A stretch of DNA of 64,000 nucleotides, from assembly GCA_018064755.1 (NCBI GenBank), contig JAGHUP010000003.1, forward strand, positions 124,001-188,000, in the 5' to 3' direction. Positions within the stretch are counted from its first letter, which is position 1. Every line of letters starts with the position of its first letter. The position numbers were made by a program, and so were the translations under genes. Of the stretch, positions 38,929 to 47,212 are shown in pieces. Source of the stretch: Candidatus Crickella equi (lineage in GTDB: Bacteria > Bacillota > Clostridia > Peptostreptococcales > Anaerovoracaceae). The notes beneath the pieces are model-generated. The model searched no databases, was not told the DNA's origin, and was given only the letters and a program-made list of their open reading frames with translations.

Positions 38929-40754
38929 TGATTAAAGTACTTGATAGTTTCATAGCGGATAAAATAGCTGCCGGAGAGGTAATTGAAAGGCCTGTATCTA
39001 TTGTAAAAGAGTTAGTAGAGAACTCTGTAGATGCTGGTGCAACTTCAATTATTGTTGAAATTCGAAATGGCGGTAAATCGTACATAAGAGTAACAGATAA
39101 CGGTTCAGGAATTCCTGCCGCAGAGGTTTCTACTGCATTTCTTAGACATGCTACTAGTAAAATATCAACAATGACAGACCTTGATGGTATCATGTCTCTT
39201 GGATTTAGAGGCGAAGCTCTGGCCAGCATCTCTGCGGTATCAAGGCTTACAATCGTTACAAGAACAATAGATGAAGCAGTTGGTTCAAAACTTGTAATGC
39301 ACGGTGGTAAAGAAATAGCATCTGAACAGGTTGGAACCAACGTTGGAACCACAATTGTTGTAGAAGATGTATTCTATAATACTCCAGCTAGACGCAAATT
39401 CATGGGTTCTGATGCTAGAGAAGCTTCTGTAATTATCGAATTAATCGAGCATTATGCTATTTGTTATGACAATATTAGGTTTATGCTGATTAATAATGGT
39501 CAGACAATCTTCACAACCGATGGTGATTCAAATAGATTGAACGCAATTAGAACTGTATTTCCAACTAAGGAATTTAGAGATCTTATTCCTATCGAGAGTA
39601 ATAATGTTAGTGGATATGTTTCTAATCCTGGCGTTACTAAATCATCAAGAAGAGGTCAATTATTCTTCGTTAATGGAAGATTAGTTCAAAGTCCTGTAAT
39701 TGAGAAGGGAATAGAGAGAGGATATGGAGATCGTATATTCAGCGGTTACCCAATAGCAATTCTTTTTATTTCTGTAGATCCAACTACAATTGATGTAAAC
39801 ATTCATCCTGGCAAGAAGGAAATAAAATTCCTTAAGCAAGATGAAATAATCGGTGAGATAGCTGGTGCTATCGAATCCGTAATGAACACTAAGGAATCAA
39901 TACCGACCGCTATTTCAAAGCTTAAGGACATTGTCGAAATGTCCGATCAGGATACAACTGTAACTTTGGAACAAAAGTTAAATAGCGATTGTCCAGTACT
40001 GGATATTACGGATTATCTTAGTTCTTTAGATAGAGAGATTAAACAACCTCAGAAGTTTGTACAAGAAACAGATGAGATTGCAAATTATGCATCTCCACTC
40101 AGTCCTGAAGAAGAAGAGAAGGCTAGAGCTACATCATTTATACCTGAAGAGGCTTATGATGAGTATGAAGGTCCAATTCCTTTCAAGTTCTCAGAGCTCG
40201 AGTTTAAGGGATATATATTTAATGCATATATTATTATGCAGGCAAGAGATTCCATATTTATTCTTGACCAGCATGCTGCACATGAGAGAATATTCTATGA
40301 GCAGCTAACTGATAATTTCAAGAGCATGAAGCAGTCTGCTCAGCCTATACTGACACCATTTACTATTAATGTCAGTGCAGATATATATAACGCAGACCGC
40401 AGCTGGATGGAACCTCTCCAAACTATGGGCTACGATATTGAAGACTTTGGTCCTAATACATTTATAGTAAAAGGTATTCCTCAGTATATGGATATGACTG
40501 AGGCGGAGAATTTCGCTACAACTTTCATTGAGAATAGCGAAGATTTCACGAATAATAAGACTGTTATCGACAAACTGATCATGAAGTCCTGTAAATCCGC
40601 TGTAAAGGCCAATGAACGCCTTTCTGAGCTGGAGATTAAGGAACTACTGGATAAGCTGTCCAAGTGCAGAAATCCATTCAGTTGTCCGCATGGAAGACCG
40701 ACATTCGTTAAATACACCAAGTACGAAATTGAGAGATCTTTCAAACGTAAATAG
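38928..40754 (+). CDS. mutL: DNA mismatch repair endonuclease MutL
   Basis: 608 residues. The GHKL ATPase motifs are ELVENSVDAGAT, DNGSGI and GFRGEALASI. The C-terminal dimer domain carries the nicking-endonuclease motif DQHAAHERIFYE near 445, with SCKSAVKA and CPHGRP completing the metal site. This is expected in bacteria without MutH. The middle linker (about 330-410) is acidic and poorly conserved. Its ATG overlaps the mutS stop. Confidence 0.96.
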   Translation: MIKVLDSFIADKIAAGEVIERPVSIVKELVENSVDAGATSIIVEIRNGGKSYIRVTDNGSGIPAAEVSTAFLRHATSKISTMTDLDGIMSLGFRGEALASISAVSRLTIVTRTIDEAVGSKLVMHGGKEIASEQVGTNVGTTIVVEDVFYNTPARRKFMGSDAREASVIIELIEHYAICYDNIRFMLINNGQTIFTTDGDSNRLNAIRTVFPTKEFRDLIPIESNNVSGYVSNPGVTKSSRRGQLFFVNGRLVQSPVIEKGIERGYGDRIFSGYPIAILFISVDPTTIDVNIHPGKKEIKFLKQDEIIGEIAGAIESVMNTKESIPTAISKLKDIVEMSDQDTTVTLEQKLNSDCPVLDITDYLSSLDREIKQPQKFVQETDEIANYASPLSPEEEEKARATSFIPEEAYDEYEGPIPFKFSELEFKGYIFNAYIIMQARDSIFILDQHAAHERIFYEQLTDNFKSMKQSAQPILTPFTINVSADIYNADRSWMEPLQTMGYDIEDFGPNTFIVKGIPQYMDMTEAENFATTFIENSEDFTNNKTVIDKLIMKSCKSAVKANERLSELEIKELLDKLSKCRNPFSCPHGRPTFVKYTKYEIERSFKRK

Positions 40755-40762
40755 GAGAATAT

Positions 40763-41683
40763 ATGAGTAAAGGAAAAGTTTATGTAATTGCAGGTCCTAC
40801 CGCTTCCGGCAAGAGCGCTGTTGCATATTATCTCGCAAAGAGAATAAATGGCGAAATCGTTAATTGCGATTCGATTCAGCTGTACAAACAGATGGATATT
40901 GGAAGTGCAAAACCTTCGCCAGAAATGATGGCAGATGTACCTCATCATTTATTTAGTATCGTTGATCCTGATTTTAATATGTCAGTTGCTAAATATCAGG
41001 AACTTGCTTTCGCTTGCTTGGACAATATTCTAGCAAGAGGTAAGACACCAATAGTAGTCGGTGGTACCGGACTTTATATTAATTCATTGCTCTACAAAAT
41101 GGATTTTGCAGGCAATCAGGACGATGGAACTAGAAGAGCCGAACTTGAGCAAATGGCTGAAGAAATGGGCTCAGACTATATGTATACATATCTTCAGGGA
41201 ATTGACCCTGAATCAGCTGAAAGAATTCATCCTAACAATGTTCGTAAAGTTATTAGAGCTATTGAAGCTTTCGAGCTAGGAGATGGCATCAAATCTCTTG
41301 ACGAATGCGAGAAGAACACTGATTACGATTTCGTATTCTGTGCTCTCAACATGGAAAGAGAATGGTTGTACGAAATTATCAATAATCGTGTCATCAATCT
41401 TCTCAATATGGGACTTATTGATGAAGTTAAAGCTCTTAAAGCTAACGGATACACTGTTGATATGCCATCAATGAAGGGCATAGGATACAAGGAGGTATTT
41501 GCTTATCTCGATGGTGAGCTTGATGCAGATACATTAGTCGAAGAAATTCAGAAGGATACTCGTCGTTATGCCAAGAGACAGATGACTTGGTTCAAGCGCT
41601 ATAATGATATTAATTGGATTGATGTTCCTAAAGAAGTTAGCGTTGGAGAATTAGTAGATAAAATTATCGCAGCTGGAAACTAA
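40763..41683 (+). CDS. miaA: tRNA dimethylallyltransferase
   Basis: 306 residues. The P-loop is AGPTASGKSAVAYYLA, and NCDSIQLYKQMDIGSAKP is the family signature. GGTGLYINSLLY and KRQMTWFKR are further markers. It adds a dimethylallyl group to A37 of tRNAs reading codons that start with U, drawing on the isoprenoid pool made by ispA and dxs genes in this window. AGGAG (40753-40757) precedes the ATG. It follows mutL after eight bases, as in many bacteria. Confidence 0.97.
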   Translation: MSKGKVYVIAGPTASGKSAVAYYLAKRINGEIVNCDSIQLYKQMDIGSAKPSPEMMADVPHHLFSIVDPDFNMSVAKYQELAFACLDNILARGKTPIVVGGTGLYINSLLYKMDFAGNQDDGTRRAELEQMAEEMGSDYMYTYLQGIDPESAERIHPNNVRKVIRAIEAFELGDGIKSLDECEKNTDYDFVFCALNMEREWLYEIINNRVINLLNMGLIDEVKALKANGYTVDMPSMKGIGYKEVFAYLDGELDADTLVEEIQKDTRRYAKRQMTWFKRYNDINWIDVPKEVSVGELVDKIIAAGN

Positions 41684-41687
41684 CAGT

Positions 41688-42833
41688 ATGGGAAGACAGT
41701 CATTCGATAGCAAAGAATACAAGATTCATAATAAGAGCGACAAACCAGATAATATCGTTAAGAAAGAAAACGATATTTATCTTCAGTGTGCTGCAATAGA
41801 GGAGGAACTGCCAAGGTTCCTTCGTTCTTATTTTGCATATCTTCGTGGTAATGTACTGCCAATGACTAGGCTCGCTTATCTTCACGATATCAAGTTCTTC
41901 TTCAGCTATCTAATTAATGAAACAGATCTTACTCAAGCAACTGAAACTAGAAAAATTACATCAGATGAATTAAACAACATCGTTGCTCAGGATATTAATC
42001 TGTTTATCGATCATTGTAGAAAATACTTTGTAGATGACGGCAAAACTATTACAGTCTACGAGAACACTAACCGTTCGCTGGCTCGCAAGAAGTCGTCAAT
42101 TTCGGTTTTGTTCAAACAGTTATATAGAGATGGATTAATAGAAAAGAATATTACAGATGGATTTGATCCAATACGTGTTGCCAAACCGGGCGAGCGTGAG
42201 ATAAAAGCTCTTCAAGATGACGAAGTTATGATAATGCTCGATGCTGTTAGTAATGGTACAGGACTTACCGACCATGAAAGATCATATTGGGAGAAGACCA
42301 AGCTTCGAGACAAAGCAATCTTAATCATATTCGTTACATATGGGCTTCGTCTTAGCGAACTACAACAGCTTAATCTTTCTTCATTCAATTTCACAAGAGG
42401 GGAGTTCAAGATCTATCGGAAGAGGGGCAAAGAGTCAATTATGCCTCTCAATCAGTCTGTAATTATGGTTCTTAATGACTATATTTCAACAGAGAGAACT
42501 ACTGTTGTGCCCCAGACAGAAGCTGACGAAGATGCTCTATTTCTGTCATTGCAAGGCAAACGTATTACAGAACGAGCAATTAGAGAGTTAGTTAAGAAAT
42601 ATACATCAATTGCTCTCAATACATCTAGACGTGCAGGATACAGTCCTCACAAATTACGTGCTACCGCTGCCACATCACTAATCGGACGCGGTAATTCCAT
42701 ATTCGATGTCCAGGCCCTTTTGGATCATGAGCAAGTAACCACAACGCAGTTATATGCACAACACAAGATGAATGTTAAACGAGATCTCGTAAGTGATATG
42801 GAATGGGAACTCGAAAGAAAGGACGATAAGTAA
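41688..42833 (+). CDS. Tyrosine recombinase (Xer/integrase family)
   Basis: 381 residues. An N-terminal SAM-like core-binding domain (about 35-155) precedes the catalytic domain. All catalytic residues are seen: Arg in YGLRLSEL near 225, Lys in KRGKE, His-x-x-Arg in HKLRATAATSL near 323, His in LDHEQV and the Tyr nucleophile in TTQLYAQH near 361. It starts with a basic extension of about 35 residues that XerC/XerD proteins lack. There is no attachment site, excisionase or other phage gene near, and it sits flush between miaA and a metabolic gene with four- and zero-base gaps. A housekeeping Xer-like role is possible. Confidence 0.88.
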   Translation: MGRQSFDSKEYKIHNKSDKPDNIVKKENDIYLQCAAIEEELPRFLRSYFAYLRGNVLPMTRLAYLHDIKFFFSYLINETDLTQATETRKITSDELNNIVAQDINLFIDHCRKYFVDDGKTITVYENTNRSLARKKSSISVLFKQLYRDGLIEKNITDGFDPIRVAKPGEREIKALQDDEVMIMLDAVSNGTGLTDHERSYWEKTKLRDKAILIIFVTYGLRLSELQQLNLSSFNFTRGEFKIYRKRGKESIMPLNQSVIMVLNDYISTERTTVVPQTEADEDALFLSLQGKRITERAIRELVKKYTSIALNTSRRAGYSPHKLRATAATSLIGRGNSIFDVQALLDHEQVTTTQLYAQHKMNVKRDLVSDMEWELERKDDK

Positions 42834-44114
42834 ATGTCAGAAAGATACGATGATTTCCTACGCAAGGAACTCGGTATTAAAGAACAAGCAATCAATATGG
42901 TTAACGAGGCAGAGCAAGAACTTCAGCCTATGTTTACTGAACTAGATGATATATGTGCTATCAACCAGTTAAAGGTTCTGAAGGCATTTCAGGATAATCG
43001 CATTAATGCGACTCATTTTAATTGGAATACTGGTTATGGATACGACGATGATGGCCGTGAGGCTGTTGAACGAGTATATGCCAGTGTTTTCCATACAGAG
43101 GCAGCACTTGTTCGTCCTAACATTGTTAATGGAACTCATGCAATTGCAACGACTTTGCTGGGACTTCTGAAGCCTGGCGACGAGCTCATTGAGGCGAGCG
43201 GCAAGCCATATGATACTCTTGGCAATGTAATCGGAACAGCCAAAGAAGGGGATAACTTTACTGGTACACTGCTTGATTATGGTGTTTTATATAAGGAAGT
43301 TCCGCTAACACCCGATATGGATATTGATTTTGAAGCTGTTCGTTCTGCAATTTCTAACAAGACCAAAGTAGTTGCTATGCAGCGTTCGACCGGTTACGAC
43401 TGGCGCCCGGCAATCTCGCTTGCTAGCATTGAGAAAGTAGTCACTTTGGTACATGAGATTAATCCTGAAATTATTGTTTTCATCGACAATTGCTACGGGG
43501 AATTCGTTGATACATATGAGCCTACAGATGTTGGCGTAGATATTATGGCAGGTTCTCTAATCAAGAATCCCGGCGGCGGAATTGCCTTGTCTGGCGGTTA
43601 CATTGTGGGTCGTGCAGATCTTGTTGAGCAGGTTTCATATAGACTTACATGCCCTGGAATTGGCGGAGAATGTGGACTCACATATGGACAGAACAGAAAC
43701 GTTCTTCAGGGATTATTCTTGTCTCCTAAGATCGTAAACTCTGCAATAAAGGGTGCAACTCTCTGCGGAGTTATCTATGACAAGCTCGGATATGAAGTAA
43801 TGCCAAGGGCTTTCGCCAAGAGAAGCGATATTATTCAGGCTATTAAGTTCGGAGATGCTGATAAGACTTGTGCTTTCTGCAATGCAGTACAGTCTTCAGC
43901 ACCAATAGATTCATATGTAACTCCAATTCCATGGGATATGCCTGGATATAATGATCAGGTAATTATGGCAGCCGGAGCATTTGTAATGGGTTCGTCGATT
44001 GAGCTTAGTGCTGATGCACCGTTAAGAGAGCCTTATATTGCTTATTTCCAGGGCGGATTGACTTATGAGCATGCAAGATTTGGAGTGCTGAAGAGCATTA
44101 ATTCTCTTATATAA
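42834..44114 (+). CDS. YnbB/methionine gamma-lyase family PLP protein (aluminium resistance protein family)
   Basis: 426 residues of the aspartate-aminotransferase fold. FNWNTGYGYDDDGREA, IVNGTHAIATTLLGLLKPGD and IFVDNCYGEFVD-like residues (FIDNCYGEFVDTYEP) match the family, with the PLP lysine in GSLIKNPGGG. It resembles B. subtilis YnbB, which lies near hfq. The real reaction is uncertain, although annotation often says methionine gamma-lyase. Its ATG follows the recombinase stop directly. A palindromic repeat lies just past its end. Confidence 0.85.
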   Translation: MSERYDDFLRKELGIKEQAINMVNEAEQELQPMFTELDDICAINQLKVLKAFQDNRINATHFNWNTGYGYDDDGREAVERVYASVFHTEAALVRPNIVNGTHAIATTLLGLLKPGDELIEASGKPYDTLGNVIGTAKEGDNFTGTLLDYGVLYKEVPLTPDMDIDFEAVRSAISNKTKVVAMQRSTGYDWRPAISLASIEKVVTLVHEINPEIIVFIDNCYGEFVDTYEPTDVGVDIMAGSLIKNPGGGIALSGGYIVGRADLVEQVSYRLTCPGIGGECGLTYGQNRNVLQGLFLSPKIVNSAIKGATLCGVIYDKLGYEVMPRAFAKRSDIIQAIKFGDADKTCAFCNAVQSSAPIDSYVTPIPWDMPGYNDQVIMAAGAFVMGSSIELSADAPLREPYIAYFQGGLTYEHARFGVLKSINSLI

Positions 44115-44121
44115 GACAGCG

Positions 44122-44223
44122 CGCAGCTACCGTTCAAGGTCACCCTGCAAATCCTCGCTACGGGCGCGTGAAGAAGTAGGCGCCACTACCGCTCGGATTT
44201 ACGATGCGACCTTGAACCGCTGC
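44122..44223. repeat. GC-rich palindromic repeat element
   Basis: About 102 bases that fold almost end to end. Left-arm blocks GCAGC (44123-44127), GTTCAAGGTC (44132-44141) and AAATCC (44149-44154) match right-arm blocks GGATTT (44195-44200), GACCTTGAAC (44208-44217) and GCTGC (44219-44223). A further GGCGC/GCGCC pair lies near the tip. Base composition is clearly richer in G and C than the flanks. It may act as a terminator for the mutS series, and it looks like a dispersed intergenic repeat, but no second copy is in the window. Confidence 0.75.
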
Positions 44224-44229
44224 TATACT
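44221..44229 (+). promoter_or_regulatory. Extended -10 element at a leaderless start
   Basis: TGCTATACT holds the TGn extension and a TATACT -10 (44224-44229). The start would fall at 44235-44236, the A of the next gene's ATG. No good -35 is seen at 17 bases. Confidence 0.45.
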
Positions 44230-44235
44230 ATTTAT

Positions 44236-44961
44236 ATGAATAGAACAACTTCACTTTTTAAACTATTAATACTGATTCTATTATTAATAGCTCTTCCGAT
44301 AGTATTATATTCAGCATGCAAAGATACGCTGTTTAATTTGGAGTGGCTTGAGGCGCTTCCACAGCATTTGTCTAACAATCCTGTAAGGTCAGCAATTGCT
44401 CTGATTGGATTGCAGATTATGCAGATTATTGTATGTTTCTTGCCGGGACAGCCGATACAAATTGCTGCTAGTTATTTATTTGGAACTGTAGGCGGTTACT
44501 TTATTTCCATTATAGGAGCTATTATTGGAGCAATCATTGTATTCTATCTTGCCAAATTCCTAGGATCTAACGCTGTAAGATTACTGTTTGGTAAGGATAA
44601 AGTAGAGAACTACAGATCCAAACTCAACAGTGGCAAAGGTCTTCTCATCGTATTGATAATATATCTGATACCGGGTCTGCCTAAAGATCTTGTAACATAT
44701 GTTGCAGGTATATCTGATATGAGAATACTTCCATTTATTATAGTATCAACGATTGGTCGTACACCTCCGATGATAGGAAGCTTGTTGGTTGGATCGTTTA
44801 TTGCGACTAGGAACTATATAGCGATAGCGATTTTGGCCGTAATATGTCTCATTATACTTGCATTATGCTGGATAAAGAGGGGAGCTCTAATAAGATTAAT
44901 GGATAATCTTGAGGCTAAGGACGAAGAAAGAGAGGCCAAACATGGCAAAGCAAAAGCTTAA
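44236..44961 (+). CDS. TVP38/TMEM64 family membrane protein
   Basis: 241 residues with about six membrane segments. The VTT/SNARE-associated signature is seen in FLPGQPIQIAASYLFG, GAIIGAIIVFYLAKFLG and YLIPGLPKDLVTYVAG. Related proteins have been linked to lipid scrambling, but the role here is unknown. The start at the ATG 44236 puts the first hydrophobic helix at the N-terminus. No Shine-Dalgarno is present, and the -10 element lies only six bases upstream, which suggests a leaderless mRNA. A TTG at 44212 in the palindrome is a poor alternative. The end overlaps ybaK by 20 bases. Confidence 0.85.
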   Translation: MNRTTSLFKLLILILLLIALPIVLYSACKDTLFNLEWLEALPQHLSNNPVRSAIALIGLQIMQIIVCFLPGQPIQIAASYLFGTVGGYFISIIGAIIGAIIVFYLAKFLGSNAVRLLFGKDKVENYRSKLNSGKGLLIVLIIYLIPGLPKDLVTYVAGISDMRILPFIIVSTIGRTPPMIGSLLVGSFIATRNYIAIAILAVICLIILALCWIKRGALIRLMDNLEAKDEEREAKHGKAKA

Positions 44962-45427
44962 TAAGACAAATGCAATGAGAGAACTTGATGCTGCTGGCAT
45001 CGAGTACGAGTGGGCCGAATATGATTATGATGAATCAGATCTTTCAGGCGAGCATGCTGCTGCAGAACTCGGAGTATCTGAAGATGAGATGTTTAAGACA
45101 TTGGTAACTCGAGGTGACAATAATCTATTATCGGTATTTGTACTTCCAGTTTCCGGAACTCTTGATCTTAAGAAGGCTGCCGTTGCATCTGGTAATAAGA
45201 AGGTAGAAATGATACATGTTAAAGAAATCAATGACCTAACAGGATACCTTAGAGGCGGTTGTTCTCCCATTGGAATGAAGAAAAAGTATCCAACATATAT
45301 TGATGAAACAGCAATTTTGTTTGATAAAATCTACTTCTCAGCAGGAAAGAGGGGAATGCAGATAATACTTGATCCTAACATTTTAGCTGAATTTGTAGAT
45401 GCAAAATTTGTAAATTTAGTTAAATAA
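44942..45427 (+). CDS. ybaK: YbaK/EbsC family aminoacyl-tRNA deacylase
   Basis: 161 residues. Family motifs are DESDLSGEHAAAELG, FKTLVTRGD, VLPVSGTLDLKKAAVASG and YLRGGCSPIGMKKKYP. YbaK clears Cys from tRNA-Pro mischarged by prolyl-tRNA synthetase. The lysine in DLKKAA and the GGCSPIG loop fit that group. AGAGG (44931-44935) six bases before the ATG sets the start; a longer frame upstream lies wholly inside the membrane protein gene. Confidence 0.92.
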   Translation: MAKQKLNKTNAMRELDAAGIEYEWAEYDYDESDLSGEHAAAELGVSEDEMFKTLVTRGDNNLLSVFVLPVSGTLDLKKAAVASGNKKVEMIHVKEINDLTGYLRGGCSPIGMKKKYPTYIDETAILFDKIYFSAGKRGMQIILDPNILAEFVDAKFVNLVK

Positions 45428-45503
45428 TATTTCCTTAACCCCTTGAAATTACAGCGGTTTGATGTCATACGGATATCAGCCGCTATTTATTATGAAAATA
45501 TTT

Positions 45504-45554
45504 CGAACAAATTTTCGAAAATGTATTGACAATGAACAGTTGTTCGATTATTAT
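45504..45554 (+). promoter_or_regulatory. SOS promoter with two LexA boxes
   Basis: Two sites resemble the Gram-positive LexA box CGAAC-N4-GTTCG. Box 1 is CGAACAAATTTTCG (45504-45517), with one mismatch in the half-sites. Box 2 is TGAACAGTTGTTCG (45533-45546), also one mismatch. The promoter is TTGACA (45526-45531), 17 bases, TATTAT (45549-45554), so box 2 fills the spacer. A weaker third half-match is at 45568-45581. Confidence 0.8.
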
Positions 45555-45601
45555 ATAACCATCAAGAAGAACAAATGTTTCGAAAGGATTGGTGGAAAGA
45601 T

Positions 45602-45910
45602 ATGAAGGGTAGAAGATTCAGAATTGTTAATCCAGTTAGATTCTTTATATTTGTTTGCATCTGCGTATTCACTATCGTATTCGCTGGATATTCTTTAGTA
45701 AATATGGGATCAGCCGAGGCTGCATCAGTTAATACATATCAGCAAGTAATTATTCATGAGAATGGATCTCTTTGGGAAGTCGCTGAAGCTCATTGTTCTT
45801 CTAATATGGACATCAGAGATTATATCGACGATATTTGCGAAATCAACGATGTTTCATCTAATGATATCTTCCAACCTGGAGATGTAATTTTTGTTCCAAT
45901 TTATAGTTAG
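45602..45910 (+). CDS. yneA: LysM protein resembling SOS cell-division suppressor YneA
   Basis: 102 residues. A basic start (MKGRRFRI) and one membrane segment (about 13-33) lead to an extracytoplasmic LysM domain with NGSLWEVAEAHC, MDIRDYIDDICEIND and QPGDVIFVP. This is the architecture of YneA, which delays division during DNA damage. LexA-type boxes in the promoter strongly support this. GGTGG (45591-45595) is six bases before the ATG at 45602. An ATG at 45575 in frame adds nine residues but has a weaker site. Unlike in B. subtilis, lexA is not adjacent. Confidence 0.83.
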   Translation: MKGRRFRIVNPVRFFIFVCICVFTIVFAGYSLVNMGSAEAASVNTYQQVIIHENGSLWEVAEAHCSSNMDIRDYIDDICEINDVSSNDIFQPGDVIFVPIYS

Positions 45911-45913
45911 CTC

Positions 45914-45938
45914 CATATACTAGTCCCTATAGTATATG
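45914..45938. repeat. AT-rich inverted repeat after yneA
   Basis: CATATACTA (45914-45922) and TAGTATATG (45930-45938) are perfect complements around a seven-base loop, four bases past the yneA stop. TATAAT follows at 45941-45946. It could be an mRNA 3' hairpin or an operator. Confidence 0.5.
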
Positions 45939-45969
45939 ACTATAATAGTGTGTTTATTATCTTGAGAGG

Positions 45970-45998
45970 ATTCGAGGCCATACACCTCGAATTTTCTT
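45970..45998 (+). terminator. Terminator after yneA
   Basis: ATTCGAGG (45970-45977) and CCTCGAAT (45985-45992) form an eight-pair stem with a seven-base loop, followed by TTTCTT. It closes the yneA unit before the SGNH hydrolase gene. Confidence 0.75.
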
Positions 45999-46050
45999 AT
46001 TATATATAGTATACTTATATCGTTAAAATTTCAGTTCTAAGGAGTTTGAA

Positions 46051-46701
46051 ATGAAATACGTTCTCTGCTACGGAGATTCTAATACATACGGATACAACCC
46101 AAATATAGGTCGTAGAAGCCGATATGAGAAGTCAAAGAGGTGGCCCAATATACTTCAGAATCTTTTAGGAGATGAATTTGAAGTCTATCCTGAGGGCTTG
46201 AACGGTAGAACTACAGCATATGATAGGCCTGGGTTCTGCTGGAAGAATGGATTACAGCCTTTACCAGCTATTCTTGGATCTCATAAACCCTTGGATTACG
46301 TTATATTCATGCTAGGAACTAATGATTGTAATGTTGAAATGGGTCTATCATCGCAACAAATTGCTGATGGTATGGAACAGCTTATCCTTACTACTCGCGA
46401 AATGGGATTAATTCAACAGGAAAGAATACCTCAGATTGTCGTTATTTCGCCAGCGCCTATATTAGAAGACTATGAAGCATCTCCATTTAACGGTGAAATT
46501 GATTTGTCTTCAGTACGTAAGTCTAGAGAACTTGCTGATCTATATAAGAAGCTATGTTCGAAATATGAATGTTTGTTCGTTAATGCTGAAGCCTCTAACA
46601 TTGAGGTGTCACCACTTGATTGCGAACACCTGACCGAGAATGGTCACAAGAAATTAGCTGAAATTGTATATAAGACTATTATAGATAATGAAAGGAATTA
46701 G
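46051..46701 (+). CDS. SGNH/GDSL family hydrolase
   Basis: 216 residues. Block I is LCYGDSNTYGYNP with the catalytic serine at residue 8, followed by GTNDCN (block III Asn) and DCEHLTENGHKKLA (catalytic Asp and His). No signal peptide is seen, so it is probably cytoplasmic. The substrate, an ester of sugar or lipid, is unknown. AAGGAG (46038-46043) precedes the ATG by seven bases. A TATACT at 46010-46015 may be its -10, without a convincing -35. Confidence 0.87.
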   Translation: MKYVLCYGDSNTYGYNPNIGRRSRYEKSKRWPNILQNLLGDEFEVYPEGLNGRTTAYDRPGFCWKNGLQPLPAILGSHKPLDYVIFMLGTNDCNVEMGLSSQQIADGMEQLILTTREMGLIQQERIPQIVVISPAPILEDYEASPFNGEIDLSSVRKSRELADLYKKLCSKYECLFVNAEASNIEVSPLDCEHLTENGHKKLAEIVYKTIIDNERN

Positions 46702-46703
46702 AA

Positions 46704-46940
46704 ATGTCCAAACGTAAAAAATCCGGTTTGTTTTATCTTGCAGCTGCAGTGTTCTTATTTGCAGCTAGTTTCTATACATATAAAAGCAACGATATAGTTT
46801 TCGTAATTATGACAGGAGTTTCAGGGGTAATATTCCTGATAGCAGGTATCATGCAGTTTAAGTATGCTAAAGAAGCTGCACTTAAAGCTCAACAGAATAA
46901 GAAACGTCCTAAGAAAGCATCTGGCAAGAAAAGAAAATAA
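46704..46940 (+). CDS. Small two-helix membrane protein, unknown function
   Basis: 78 residues. Two hydrophobic segments (about 9-25 and 31-48) lie between a basic N-terminus and a strongly basic C-terminal tail (KKRPKKASGKKRK). No family is recognised. It starts two bases after the SGNH hydrolase stop, and GAAAGGA (46690-46696) could serve as ribosome binding site, so the two are probably cotranscribed. A two-way terminator follows. Confidence 0.72.
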   Translation: MSKRKKSGLFYLAAAVFLFAASFYTYKSNDIVFVIMTGVSGVIFLIAGIMQFKYAKEAALKAQQNKKRPKKASGKKRK

Positions 46941-46980
46941 TATCGCAAAATTACAAGGTATAAGATATCAACAGGGTATA

Positions 46981-47030
46981 AAAAAATCGCTTAAATCGAA
47001 AATTTCGGCTTCGAATTTTAGGCGATTTTT
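46981..47030. terminator. Bidirectional terminator between convergent genes
   Basis: AAAAAATCGC (46981-46990) pairs with GCGATTTTT (47022-47030), and inner TAAATCGA with TCGAATTTTA gives a long imperfect stem with a small tip. There is an A-run at the left and a T-run at the right, so it can end transcripts from both sides. The stretch 47031-47212 holds nothing I can identify. Confidence 0.8.
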
Positions 47031-47212
47031 CATTATTTAAGGTTTAAAGCCGTTGATATGACTGAGGTACAGAATTCGAGCCATTCAGGGTTTTTTCCGT
47101 TGCAACATTTCCGAAAATTGTGATTTTAGGAATAGTTGTATATCATTTAGCTACATACTTTGCACCGCATTAAAACACAGGAAAATTATGGTGAAGATCT
47201 TTATATTACCCT

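Noticed and set aside
41688-44114. Genomic island around the tyrosine recombinase
   Set aside because: Codon use, spacing and neighbours match the housekeeping series, and no tRNA, direct repeat or cargo genes mark an integrated element.
44122-44223. Structured non-coding RNA or riboswitch for the TVP38 gene
   Set aside because: The near-complete self-complementarity and symmetric blocks fit a palindromic repeat better, and the gene's own -10 lies at its right edge, so the repeat would not be in the mRNA.
45575-45601. Nine extra N-terminal residues for the YneA-like protein
   Set aside because: The ATG at 45575 has a weaker site, and homologue-like sequence (MKGRRFRI) starts at 45602 with GGTGG at the right distance.
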